Shown piece by piece: positions 47,914 through 56,118 of a stretch of 64,000 bases of DNA. How positions within the stretch are numbered: position 1 is the stretch's first letter; every line of letters begins with the position of its first letter. The DNA lies in NCBI RefSeq assembly GCF_021532275.1, contig NZ_JACBOT010000001.1, forward strand, positions 124,001 to 188,000, in the 5' to 3' direction. The notes beneath the pieces were generated by a model. It was given only the letters and a program-made list of their open reading frames with translations. It was not told where the DNA came from and did no database searches. This DNA is from Brevibacterium sp. UCMA 11754 (lineage in GTDB: Bacteria; Actinomycetota; Actinomycetes; Actinomycetales; Brevibacteriaceae). A program made the translations under genes and the position numbers.

Positions 47914-48927
47914 TCAATTGCTCAGATCGACGTGGACTGCTCTTCCCTCCGTTGCAGAGGCTTCAGCCGCATTGGCCAGGATCAGTGCGGCACGGCCATC
48001 GGCGAAGGTGGAGCACCGGGATGTATCACCGCGTACGAGTTTGCAGAATTCCCGCAGCTCCTCGACGTAGGCCTGGGCATACCGTTCCAGGAAGAAATGC
48101 TGGTAGGGAGCGTATGTCTTGACTGCCGAGGCGTTCGAGTAGCTGACGAGACTGGTTCCTGCGTTGCTCACCTCGAGCATCCCCTGGCCGCCGAAGATCT
48201 CCAGTCGCTGGTCGTAGCCGATGGAGCTGTGGCGGGAGTTCGCGATGGAGATCTGGACCCCTGTCGAGGTCTTCATCGTCACCATGGCGGTATCGAAGTC
48301 GTCGGTCTCCTTTGCGCCCGGGTCGAACAGCTGCGAACCGGTGGCGAAGACCTCGACGATATCGGGAGCGAAGTACCGGGCCATGTCGAAATCGTGGATG
48401 GTCTGATCGCGGAAGATCCCGCCCGTGGTCCGCAGATTCTCGACCGGTGGCGGCGCAGGGTCACGACTGATGATCGACAGCTGTTCGAGGTCACCGACTT
48501 CACCGGCGACGAGGCGGTCCTGGGCAATCGCGAAATCACGGTCGAATCGACGGTTGAATCCGACGGCGAACGGAACCCCGGAGCTTTCGACGAGGGGTGC
48601 GAGCTCCTCGACTCGCGCGATGTCAAGGTCGATCGGCTTCTCGCAGAGAACCGGGATTCCGGCCTCGATCGCCGCCTTGATGAGATCGGCATGGGTCGAC
48701 GTCGGTGAAGCGATGATCACCGCGTCGAGTTCGCCGGATCCGAAGGCTTCGTCGGGGTTGCCGGTGGCCTTCGCGCCGGTCCCGGCAGCAATGGCTTCTG
48801 CTCCGGCGATATAGGGGTCGATGACCCAGGTGAGAATCGTCTCCGGGCTGGCGGCAATATTGGTGGCGTGCACCTTGCCTATACGCCCCGTGCCGATCAG
48901 GCCGATGCGCAGCTGGTTGTTCGTCAT
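47914..48927 (-). CDS. iolG: Inositol 2-dehydrogenase
   Basis: A 337-residue NAD-dependent dehydrogenase of the Gfo/Idh/MocA family. The Rossmann motif is GLIGTGRIGKVHATNIA, followed by VLCEKPIDLD with the catalytic EKP lysine, and the substrate helix GGIFRDQTIHDFDMARYF with Asp and His. This pattern fits myo-inositol 2-dehydrogenase, giving 2-keto-myo-inositol, the first step of catabolism. ATG 48927 with GAGGAGAC upstream. Of the three family members in this island it is the closest to the classical IolG. Confidence 0.85.
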   Translation of the reverse strand: MTNNQLRIGLIGTGRIGKVHATNIAASPETILTWVIDPYIAGAEAIAAGTGAKATGNPDEAFGSGELDAVIIASPTSTHADLIKAAIEAGIPVLCEKPIDLDIARVEELAPLVESSGVPFAVGFNRRFDRDFAIAQDRLVAGEVGDLEQLSIISRDPAPPPVENLRTTGGIFRDQTIHDFDMARYFAPDIVEVFATGSQLFDPGAKETDDFDTAMVTMKTSTGVQISIANSRHSSIGYDQRLEIFGGQGMLEVSNAGTSLVSYSNASAVKTYAPYQHFFLERYAQAYVEELREFCKLVRGDTSRCSTFADGRAALILANAAEASATEGRAVHVDLSN

Positions 48928-49014
48928 TGAATCTGTCTCCTCATTGAAGTGTCGGGCTTGGTCAATGCAGTGGTGCTTACTTCACATGCGTTTCGGAGTG
49001 TCGTGTCGTCGCCC

Positions 49015-50091
49015 TCAGACAGTGACTGCGTCGAGTGCGACGGGGGTACCGCAGCGAACCGATTCCTCGGCGGCCAACGCCAGTCTGGCTGCGACGATGC
49101 CGTCGGACGGCAGGGTCAGAGAGGTGGCGTCGCCGTTGATGACGGCCAGGAAGTGGCGGACTTCGCGCCTGAAGGCCGGTTCGAAGCGTTCGATGAAATC
49201 GGCGTAGGTCGACTCCGGAGGTGCGACACCCGGTTCCGTCGAGATGACGGGCGAATGGGAGTCGATCCCTGCGGCGAATGCCGCATCGCTGCCGTAGACG
49301 ACGGTGTTGACGTCCTGGCCGGAGGCGATGTTGCGAGCCCCGCTGATGAGCGCCTGCACCCCAGATTCGAAGGTGATCACGGCCGTGGCCGTGTCCAGAT
49401 CTCCGCTGTCCGCATAGGCCTGCTCATCGAGAACCGCTCCGGAGGCGAAGATCCACACCGGTGTCTGCCCAAGGAGCCAGGGGATCGTGTCGAACTCATG
49501 GATGAGCAGGTCACGCCATACCCCTCCCGAGGTGGGGATGAATTCCGGATCGACGTGGAAGTGATCGTGTCCAGCAGAGTGGATAACCCTGATCGTACCC
49601 AAGTCACCACTGTGGATCCGTTCTCTGAGGTTTTGGAACCCCTCGTCGTAACGGCGGTGGTAGGCCACCATGATCGGGACGTTGAGCGATTCGAACTCGG
49701 CCGAGAGTGCAGCGGTCTCTTCGAGTTTGAGCCCGATCGGCTTCTCGAGGAGGACGGGAACCCCCGCGGCGAGCGCGCTTCTGGCGAGATCGGGGTGAGT
49801 GTGAGTCGAACTGGCGATGATGACGCCGTCGAGCCCGTTCGTCCAATCCTCGGTGAGCAGAACCGTGTCGACCTGCGGGACGGGGCCGGACGGCGAGGGA
49901 GCGTGTGCACCCCGCAGCTGCGGCCCAGCATCTTCGGCCAGCTCCGAGTGCAGCTGCGCCTTGGCGTCCTGGAGCTTGTCTTCGCTGCGGCCGATGAGGA
50001 CGAGTTCGTCGACGCCATCTTCTTGTGCGATGTTGCGAGCGTGCATTCGACCGATTCGGCCGAGACCCACGACGCCGATCCGTACGCTCAT
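49015..50091 (-). CDS. Gfo/Idh/MocA family oxidoreductase
   Basis: A 358-residue dehydrogenase: GVVGLGRIGRMHARNIA at the N-terminus, VLLEKPIGLKLEE with the catalytic lysine, and GGVWRDLLIHEFDTIPWLLG with the His/Asp pair. Very similar in layout to IolG but with an insertion of about 20 residues near position 65 (PSPSGPVPQ). It may act on another inositol isomer or on a downstream polyol. It overlaps the iolE gene stop by ATGA at 50088. Confidence 0.85.
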   Translation of the reverse strand: MSVRIGVVGLGRIGRMHARNIAQEDGVDELVLIGRSEDKLQDAKAQLHSELAEDAGPQLRGAHAPSPSGPVPQVDTVLLTEDWTNGLDGVIIASSTHTHPDLARSALAAGVPVLLEKPIGLKLEETAALSAEFESLNVPIMVAYHRRYDEGFQNLRERIHSGDLGTIRVIHSAGHDHFHVDPEFIPTSGGVWRDLLIHEFDTIPWLLGQTPVWIFASGAVLDEQAYADSGDLDTATAVITFESGVQALISGARNIASGQDVNTVVYGSDAAFAAGIDSHSPVISTEPGVAPPESTYADFIERFEPAFRREVRHFLAVINGDATSLTLPSDGIVAARLALAAEESVRCGTPVALDAVTV

Positions 50092-50972
50092 CGGTTCTCC
50101 TCGACGATTGTCTTGAGATAGGTGAGGCTGGCGCGTGCCTGTTCGATGGGGCCCGAACCGGGTGCAGGCTCGTCCGCGACGACGGTGTCTTGCTCGAGCG
50201 TGAACCAGCCGTCGAACCCGGCACGGATGAGGGTGCCGACGATCGACTCGATGTCGATGTCACCCTGGCCCAGAGGCTGGTACATTCCGTCGACGACGGC
50301 ATCATAGTAGGTCTGTTCACCGGCCTGAACACGGCGGGCACGGTCGAGGGAAACATCCTTGAGGTGCGCGTGGGAGATGCGTCCCGTGTGCTTCTGCACG
50401 AATTCGACCGGGTCAACTCCGCCGATGAACATGTGGCCGGTGTCGAAGCAGAAGTCGACGTCTGTGCAGTTGAGGATGTGGTCGACATCGTCCTGGGTTT
50501 CGATCATCGTGCCGACGTGCGAATGCAGGCTGACGGTGACACCATGCGCCTTGGCCGCCGTGAGGATTCGGTCGATGTTGCCGTAGACGGTGTCCCACCC
50601 GGCCTCATCGAGCTCGGGACGCTTGGCATCGTAGCCGTCGATGCCCGTGGCAGCAGCCAAGACGAGGGTGTCCGCTCCGGCAGCTGTGTAGGCTTCCAGC
50701 TCACGTTCGATTCCCGGCAGCGGGTCGTGGTCGGGATCGTGGATGATGGCCGGGTAGAACCCGCCGACGGCCTGCATCGAATGTTGTCTGAGGGTCTCTG
50801 CCCTGCCTGCGGCGTCGTCGGGAAGGAACCCTTCGGGGCCGAACTCCGTGGCGTCGAATCCGAGTTCCTGCATTTCGGAAAGAACCCGTTCGGGGCTCAG
50901 CTGATATCCCCAGTCGGGGACTTCGCAGACGCCCCAGGAGATGGGGGCCGCGGCGATTTTGACGTTGCTCAC
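50088..50972 (-). CDS. iolE: Inosose dehydratase (2-keto-myo-inositol dehydratase)
   Basis: A 294-residue TIM-barrel dehydratase. APISWGVCEVPDWGYQL is the strong N-terminal signature of IolE, followed by SLHSHVGTMIE, DVDFCFDTGHMF and ISHAHLKDV, which carry metal ligands. It converts inosose to the diketone that IolD hydrolyses. The gene is coupled by ATGA overlaps on both sides (50088 and 50969). Confidence 0.92.
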   Translation of the reverse strand: MSNVKIAAAPISWGVCEVPDWGYQLSPERVLSEMQELGFDATEFGPEGFLPDDAAGRAETLRQHSMQAVGGFYPAIIHDPDHDPLPGIERELEAYTAAGADTLVLAAATGIDGYDAKRPELDEAGWDTVYGNIDRILTAAKAHGVTVSLHSHVGTMIETQDDVDHILNCTDVDFCFDTGHMFIGGVDPVEFVQKHTGRISHAHLKDVSLDRARRVQAGEQTYYDAVVDGMYQPLGQGDIDIESIVGTLIRAGFDGWFTLEQDTVVADEPAPGSGPIEQARASLTYLKTIVEENR

Positions 50973-51940
50973 CTTGGTTCTCCTTTGCTTCCGGCTGCAA
51001 GTGCAGTCGGAGTATCCACCTCGTTGACCGCTGCATCCGGGCGACCGCCCTTGAGGACAGCGTCCACGGCGCGGGCCGCGGCGATGAAGGTGGCGTGGCT
51101 GGCTTTTGCGCTGAGTCCCATCACGTGAGGGGTCAGCACGGTGCGGGGATGCTGGTAAAGGGGGTGTGGCTGGGGAGGCTCGGATTCGAATGAGTCCAGT
51201 CCCACACCGCCGAGCTTGCCGGACTCAAGTCCGGACAGGGCCGCATTCTCATCGACCAGTCCTCCGCGGCTGGTGTTGATGAGGATCGCTCCGTCCTCCA
51301 TCAGGTCGATCGTGCGGGCGTTGATCATGTGGCGCGTGCTCTCAAGGAGCGGCACGTGCAGTGTGACGATGTCCGATGCGCGCAGGATCTCGTCGATCGT
51401 CTCGACCCTGTTGGACTCGGGCACCTCGGCGACGGGGTCGTAGGCGAGAACGGTCATGCCGAATGCCTCGGCGATCGCTTTCACCCGGCGTCCGATGTTT
51501 CCGAATCCGATGATGCCAAGGGCCGCCCCGTCGAGGTCACCGACCGGGACGCTGGTGCGCTCGGTCCATCCTCCGGAGCGAACGATCTCGGTCAGCGGAG
51601 CCAGAGACTTCACGAGCTGGAGCATGTGTGCGAACGCGCCCTCGGCGACCGCGGTGGAGTTGACTCCTGGGGTGATCGCCACGTGGATTCCACGTTCGGT
51701 GGCAGCGTCGACGTCGACGTCGTCGACGCCGACACCGGTTCGTGCGATGACCTTGAGGTTGGGCATGGAGTCGAGTTCGGTGGGGCCGACCTTGACGGCA
51801 GCGCGAACGATCGCTCCTTCGGCCCTGGCGTAGTCCTCTGGCCCGGGAGTCTCGAAGAAGTCGACGCCGGGCCCGAGTTCGGTCTCAACCAGGTTCTTCG
51901 GTACCGGTCCGAGTCCGATCACGGTGGTCTTCTCAGGCAT
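50969..51940 (-). CDS. D-isomer specific 2-hydroxyacid dehydrogenase (hydroxypyruvate/glyoxylate reductase-like)
   Basis: A 323-residue NAD(P)-dependent enzyme. The Rossmann motif is LGIIGFGNIGRRVKAIA, and the catalytic Arg, Glu and His lie in RTGVGVDDVD, DSFESEPP and LTPHVMGLS. Family members interconvert 2-keto and D-2-hydroxy acids such as hydroxypyruvate and glycerate. I start it at ATG 51940, with AAGGAGACC upstream; longer readings extend into the next gene. It overlaps the upstream gene by 8 bp. It is not a known member of the standard inositol pathway. Confidence 0.88.
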   Translation of the reverse strand: MPEKTTVIGLGPVPKNLVETELGPGVDFFETPGPEDYARAEGAIVRAAVKVGPTELDSMPNLKVIARTGVGVDDVDVDAATERGIHVAITPGVNSTAVAEGAFAHMLQLVKSLAPLTEIVRSGGWTERTSVPVGDLDGAALGIIGFGNIGRRVKAIAEAFGMTVLAYDPVAEVPESNRVETIDEILRASDIVTLHVPLLESTRHMINARTIDLMEDGAILINTSRGGLVDENAALSGLESGKLGGVGLDSFESEPPQPHPLYQHPRTVLTPHVMGLSAKASHATFIAAARAVDAVLKGGRPDAAVNEVDTPTALAAGSKGEPR

Positions 51941-53183
51941 CGACGGTCTCCTTCCGGTTGGAGTTCGCCGTGGTGCGCGTCGATGCGGAGGTGCCTTCGA
52001 CTTGCTCGACGGTCTGCCAGGACTCGGTGGCGATCGCACGCTCACCCGCGTAGACGACGCGGTTGGCTGCGAGTGCGTCATGGACGTCGGCATGGGCGGA
52101 TTCCTGGCCGACGTGGGCGAGCAGGAACTTCTTCGCTTCGATGACCTTGAGGTCGTCATAGCCCATCGAGGTGCCGGCACCGGGCTGGAACTTCGAGAAG
52201 TCACCGAATTCGGGGCCGGCCATGATGCGGGTGAAGCCCACATGGGGTCCCCGATACCCGAGAGCCAGCTCGAGTTCATTCATGCGTTCGAAGTTCCACC
52301 TCAGCGACCCTTCGGTTCCGTAGACCTCGAGCGAGTACTCCGCCCGTGGGCCCACGCACACACGTGATGCTTCCAGCGTGCCGACTGCGCCTGCACCCTG
52401 AGCCTCGGAGCCGAAGTGGACGAGGAGCCCTGCGTAGTCCTCGTTCTCGACCGGGGCCATCTCGCCGCCTTCGACGACGTCGAAGTGGGTTCCGCTGCCC
52501 ATTTCCTGCTTGGGACGCTCGGTGTAGGCGGTGTTGGCGACGCCGGTGACCTTGTCGATCGGGCCCACGACGTAGTGAGCGAGATCGGTCAGGTGGCCGA
52601 GGAGGTCACCGAGGACACCGGATCCGGCGAGCCCCCGAACGAAACGCCAGGACAAAGCCCCGTTCGGTTCGGCGGAGTAGTCAGCGAAGAATGCGCCGCG
52701 GACGTTGGTGATGCGTCCGAGTTTGCCCTCGGCGATGATCTTCCGTGCGTATTCGATGGCCGGAGCATTGCGGTAGTTGAAGCCGACGGCGGTGACGACC
52801 TTGGCTGCGTCGGCCGCGTTGACCACGGACTCCGTCTCTTCGGCGGAACGTCCGACCGGCTTCTCGATCCACAGCGACTTGCCTGCCTTGGCGACGGCGG
52901 TGCCGATCTCTTCGTGCAGGAAGTTCGGAGCGCAGACGGAGACCACGTCGACGTCCGGGTGGTTGAGGACGTCGTGATAGTCGCTGGTCGAGCTTTCGTA
53001 TCCCAACACGTCCTGGGCGAATTGAGCCCGCTCCTCGTTGGTGTCGGCGGCGATGATCAGTCGCGTTCTGATTCCGAGTTCGGGGTAGACCACGGGGACG
53101 TCCGTGTAGGCCCGACTGTGCAGCTGTCCCATCCAGCCGACGCTGATGAGTCCGACTCCGATGGTCGTGGTGGTAGTGCTCAT
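51933..53183 (-). CDS. Gfo/Idh/MocA family oxidoreductase
   Basis: A 416-residue dehydrogenase, longer than IolG. N-terminus VGLISVGWMGQLHSRAY, LWIEKPVGRSAEET with the catalytic lysine, AVGFNYRNAPAIEYA, and SGVLGDLLGHLTDLAHYVVG with His and Asp. This is the subgroup often linked with inositol isomers (scyllo- or D-chiro-inositol) and methylated inositols in actinobacteria; the exact substrate is not fixed. An 86-bp gap with two small hairpins separates it from the aldolase gene upstream. Confidence 0.85.
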   Translation of the reverse strand: MSTTTTTIGVGLISVGWMGQLHSRAYTDVPVVYPELGIRTRLIIAADTNEERAQFAQDVLGYESSTSDYHDVLNHPDVDVVSVCAPNFLHEEIGTAVAKAGKSLWIEKPVGRSAEETESVVNAADAAKVVTAVGFNYRNAPAIEYARKIIAEGKLGRITNVRGAFFADYSAEPNGALSWRFVRGLAGSGVLGDLLGHLTDLAHYVVGPIDKVTGVANTAYTERPKQEMGSGTHFDVVEGGEMAPVENEDYAGLLVHFGSEAQGAGAVGTLEASRVCVGPRAEYSLEVYGTEGSLRWNFERMNELELALGYRGPHVGFTRIMAGPEFGDFSKFQPGAGTSMGYDDLKVIEAKKFLLAHVGQESAHADVHDALAANRVVYAGERAIATESWQTVEQVEGTSASTRTTANSNRKETVDA

Positions 53184-53206
53184 GGTGCTCCTTGGTTAAT
53201 CAGTCC

Positions 53207-53245
53207 TGAGGCATGTGCCTCATTCAGTGCTGAGGTTCCAACCTC
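53207..53245 (-). other. Two small hairpins between aldolase and dehydrogenase genes
   Basis: TGAGGCA/TGCCTCA (53207-53222) and GAGGTT/AACCTC (53232-53245). These may mark an mRNA processing or attenuation point within the island. Confidence 0.4.
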
Positions 53246-53269
53246 GTGATGTGCTGGTCTCTGGGTGTC

Positions 53270-54058
53270 TCAATCTCTCAGCGACGCGACGACCGAGGCT
53301 GCGGTGTCCGCCAGCAGCGTCGAATCGGAGCCGACGGGCAGGAACGTGAAGCCCTGCTCTGCTCTGGTTCTGGCGATCGCAGCGTTCGCGCTGAGGATGC
53401 CTGCGGACTTTCCGTAGTTGCCGGCAGCGGCGATGACCGTCTCCAAAGCTTCCCGGAAGACCGGGGCTTCGAAGTCCAGCGGCACGCCGAGTGCGTACGA
53501 CAGGTCCAGCGGTCCCACGAACAGGACGTCGACGGCGGCGAGTGCGGCGATGTCGGCTATCTCGGCGAGGGCGCCTTCGGTTTCGATCTGAACGATGGTG
53601 AGCACCTCGTCGTTGCTGGTGCCCAGGCCGGCTTTGTCCATACCCCACCGCAGGGAACGGTTGTAGGTGGCCACTCCCCGATCGCCGAGCGGCGGGTAGT
53701 GCAGGTGCGGGATGATCTCGGCCACTTCTGCGGCGGAGTTCACTCGCGGCAACATGACTCCGGCGGCTCCGGCGTCAAGTGCCCGGCCGATTCTGATTCG
53801 GTCCGGCGTCTCGACGCGAACCAGGGTGGCGGCGCCGTACCCGCCGACGGCTGCGGCGGCGTCACCGATCGAGGCTTCGTCACCGCCTCCGTGCTCGAGG
53901 TCGACGAGGACCCAGTCGAGTCCCGCTGCCGCGAGGACTTCGATGGCCATGGTGGAGCCGAGTCCGGCGAAGCTGCCGATGGTGGTTTCGCCCGCGCGGA
54001 TTCGTCCCGCCAGGGCACCCTTGTCCAAGGGTGTCGGCGATGTGTTCAGATGTGCCAT
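53270..54058 (-). CDS. HpcH/HpaI family class II aldolase
   Basis: A 262-residue aldolase. Motifs are WVLVDLEHGGGD (metal and phosphate region), GAAGVMLPRVNSAAEV, VQIETEGAL with the metal-binding glutamate, and VDVLFVGPLDLSYALG. Such enzymes cleave 4-hydroxy-2-oxo acids to pyruvate, and some use hydroxypyruvate. I start it at ATG 54058, which overlaps the end of iolD by 13 bp. It is not IolJ, which is a fructose-bisphosphate-type aldolase. Confidence 0.9.
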   Translation of the reverse strand: MAHLNTSPTPLDKGALAGRIRAGETTIGSFAGLGSTMAIEVLAAAGLDWVLVDLEHGGGDEASIGDAAAAVGGYGAATLVRVETPDRIRIGRALDAGAAGVMLPRVNSAAEVAEIIPHLHYPPLGDRGVATYNRSLRWGMDKAGLGTSNDEVLTIVQIETEGALAEIADIAALAAVDVLFVGPLDLSYALGVPLDFEAPVFREALETVIAAAGNYGKSAGILSANAAIARTRAEQGFTFLPVGSDSTLLADTAASVVASLRD

Positions 54059-55980
54059 TTCTGGTCCTTCAGTCCGTTTTCGTAGTCGGTGCGCAGCGTC
54101 GAGACCCATTCCTGTTCAGCGACCTCTGCCGGCGCCACATCCCAGAACACTTCCGAGCCGGGGAGGTCGACGAGCGGAATGGTCGGGACGACGATGGCGA
54201 TGGGCCCGTGGGCATCGCGGGTGTCATCGAGCGCTGCGCGAATCTCGTCTGTGTTGGTTGCGCGGATGGTCGTGGCGCCGAGGCCCGAGGCGATCTCGCC
54301 GAGGTCGACGTGCAGATAGTCCCCGGAGAGCCGGGTGGCGTCGTCCTCGTCGCGGTAGCGGAAGTCATTGCCGAACTGCTCGCCGTATTTCATCATCTGG
54401 AGTCGGCGGATGACTTGGAAGCCGTGGTTCTCGGAGATGACATAGGTGATGTCGAGGTGCTCCTGAGCCGCGGTGAGGATCTCTGTGGGGTTCATGAGGA
54501 ACGTTCCGTCGCCGATGAAGACCGAGACCCGGCCGGTGTTCTGCGGTTCGGCGAGCCGAACCCCGATGCCTGCGGGGATTTCGTACCCCATGCAGGAGAA
54601 TCCGAATTCCAGGTGGCACCGACGATCTCCTGTGGCGTCCCAGACCTTGAGCAGGTCGCCCGGAGGGCCACCGGCAGCCGCGATGAGGGTGTCCCCCGAC
54701 TGTGCCTGCTCCTGGAGCAGGCCGATGAGCTGGCCTTGGGTGATGACGGCGTCCGTGTCCGGAATTCTCAGCTCGGCGTTCTCCGGTGCCTGTTTGTCGA
54801 ATGCGGTGTCGGGGTCGAGAGCCCGACCGCGCAGCACTGCCCAGTCCGCTTTCTGCTCTGCAATCTCCGTGGACCATTCCGCAGGCACTGAGAATTCGGA
54901 GAGCTTCTGCGACAGTGCTTCGAGGCCGAGTCGGGCATCCGATAGCACCGCGACCGCACCCTGTTTGAGGGCGTCGAGCTCCGTGATGTTGATCGAGGCG
55001 AAGCGCACGTCAGGGTTCTTGAACATGGTCTGCGATCCGGTGGAGAAATCCGTCAGTCGCGTGCCGACACTGAGGATGACATCGGCCTGAGCCACGAGGC
55101 GGTTGGTGGCGGGGTTCCCCTCGAGCCCGATGCCGCCGAGCACCCAGTCGGCGTCATGGAGCGCGGCCCCCTTGCCGCCGAAGGTCTCCGCGACCGGAAT
55201 ACCGGTGGCATCGGCGAAGTCGACCAGAGCCTCGCGGGCCTGGGAGTAGTGGACTCCGCCGCCGGCGATGAGCAAGGGCTTCCTAGCGGATGCGAGCACG
55301 GCGGCCACCTCGTCGATCTCCTTCGGCTGCGGAATGGTGCGACGGATCGTCCAATCCCGATCGCGGAACAGGCTGACGGGAAAGTCGTAGGCGTGGGACT
55401 GGATGTCCTGCGGCAGCGAGAGCACGACGGCTCCCGTCTCGGCGGGATTGGCGAGCACTCGGAAGGCCTTGGGCAGCGAAGTGATGAGCTGTTCGGGGCG
55501 GGTGATCCGGTCGAAGAACGCCGAGACCGGCCGGAATGCGTCATTGACCGTGAGGTTGGGGTCCTGTGGGTTCTCCAATTCCTGCAGAACGGGGCCCTGG
55601 CGTTTGGTCGCGTAGGTGTCGCCCGGCAGCAGGAGCAGAGGGAGCCTGTTGACAGTCGCCAAGGCGGAGGCCGTCACGAGGTTCATCGCTCCGGGTCCGA
55701 TGGACGCGGTGACCGCCAGCGTCTGCTTCCTGTTGCTGGCCTTGGCCAGGGCGCTTCCCGCGTGGGCCAGCGCCTGCTCGTTGCGGCCCTGGATGAAAGG
55801 GATGTCATCGGCGTATTGCGAGAAGGCCTGGCTGAAACCGGCGACGTTTCCGTGGCCGAAGATGCCTGCGGCGGACGGGATGAATCGTTGCCGATCCTCG
55901 TCGAGGACCGAGTACTGGTGAGTGAGGAATTTGACGACGGCTTGGGCCACCGTCAGTCGGACGGTCTGTTCGTGACTCAT
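54046..55980 (-). CDS. iolD: 3D-(3,5/4)-trihydroxycyclohexane-1,2-dione acylhydrolase
   Basis: A 644-residue thiamine diphosphate enzyme that opens the inositol-derived ring to 5-deoxyglucuronate. The N-terminal domain has FGHGNVAGFSQAF and the catalytic-type glutamate region IQGRNEQALAHAG. SIGPGAMNLVT is typical of IolD. The ThDP motif starts GDGTFLMNPTEILTAAQ and ends ISEN. I start it at ATG 55980 with AAGGAG upstream. IolD is the marker enzyme for inositol catabolism, so the assignment of the island depends on it. Confidence 0.94.
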   Translation of the reverse strand: MSHEQTVRLTVAQAVVKFLTHQYSVLDEDRQRFIPSAAGIFGHGNVAGFSQAFSQYADDIPFIQGRNEQALAHAGSALAKASNRKQTLAVTASIGPGAMNLVTASALATVNRLPLLLLPGDTYATKRQGPVLQELENPQDPNLTVNDAFRPVSAFFDRITRPEQLITSLPKAFRVLANPAETGAVVLSLPQDIQSHAYDFPVSLFRDRDWTIRRTIPQPKEIDEVAAVLASARKPLLIAGGGVHYSQAREALVDFADATGIPVAETFGGKGAALHDADWVLGGIGLEGNPATNRLVAQADVILSVGTRLTDFSTGSQTMFKNPDVRFASINITELDALKQGAVAVLSDARLGLEALSQKLSEFSVPAEWSTEIAEQKADWAVLRGRALDPDTAFDKQAPENAELRIPDTDAVITQGQLIGLLQEQAQSGDTLIAAAGGPPGDLLKVWDATGDRRCHLEFGFSCMGYEIPAGIGVRLAEPQNTGRVSVFIGDGTFLMNPTEILTAAQEHLDITYVISENHGFQVIRRLQMMKYGEQFGNDFRYRDEDDATRLSGDYLHVDLGEIASGLGATTIRATNTDEIRAALDDTRDAHGPIAIVVPTIPLVDLPGSEVFWDVAPAEVAEQEWVSTLRTDYENGLKDQKWHI

Positions 55981-56106
55981 GTGTTCTCCTTCGAACGGAT
56001 CTGCTGCGCCGGATGATGCAAGGATCATGGGCGCCGAGGCTGTGGTGCCGACATGTGTGCAGCGTCGGCCGGAATGTGTGAGGGGTCAGTGCCGGTAGAG
56101 CCACTG

Positions 56107-56118
56107 CTGACCGGTCAG
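56107..56118. promoter_or_regulatory. Palindrome CTGACCGGTCAG at the end of the dehydrogenase gene
   Basis: A perfect 12-bp palindrome with the central CCGG seen in the LacI-type operators at 57604-57673. It overlaps the stop of the dehydrogenase gene, 127 bp before the iolD start. It could be a secondary operator. Confidence 0.35.
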
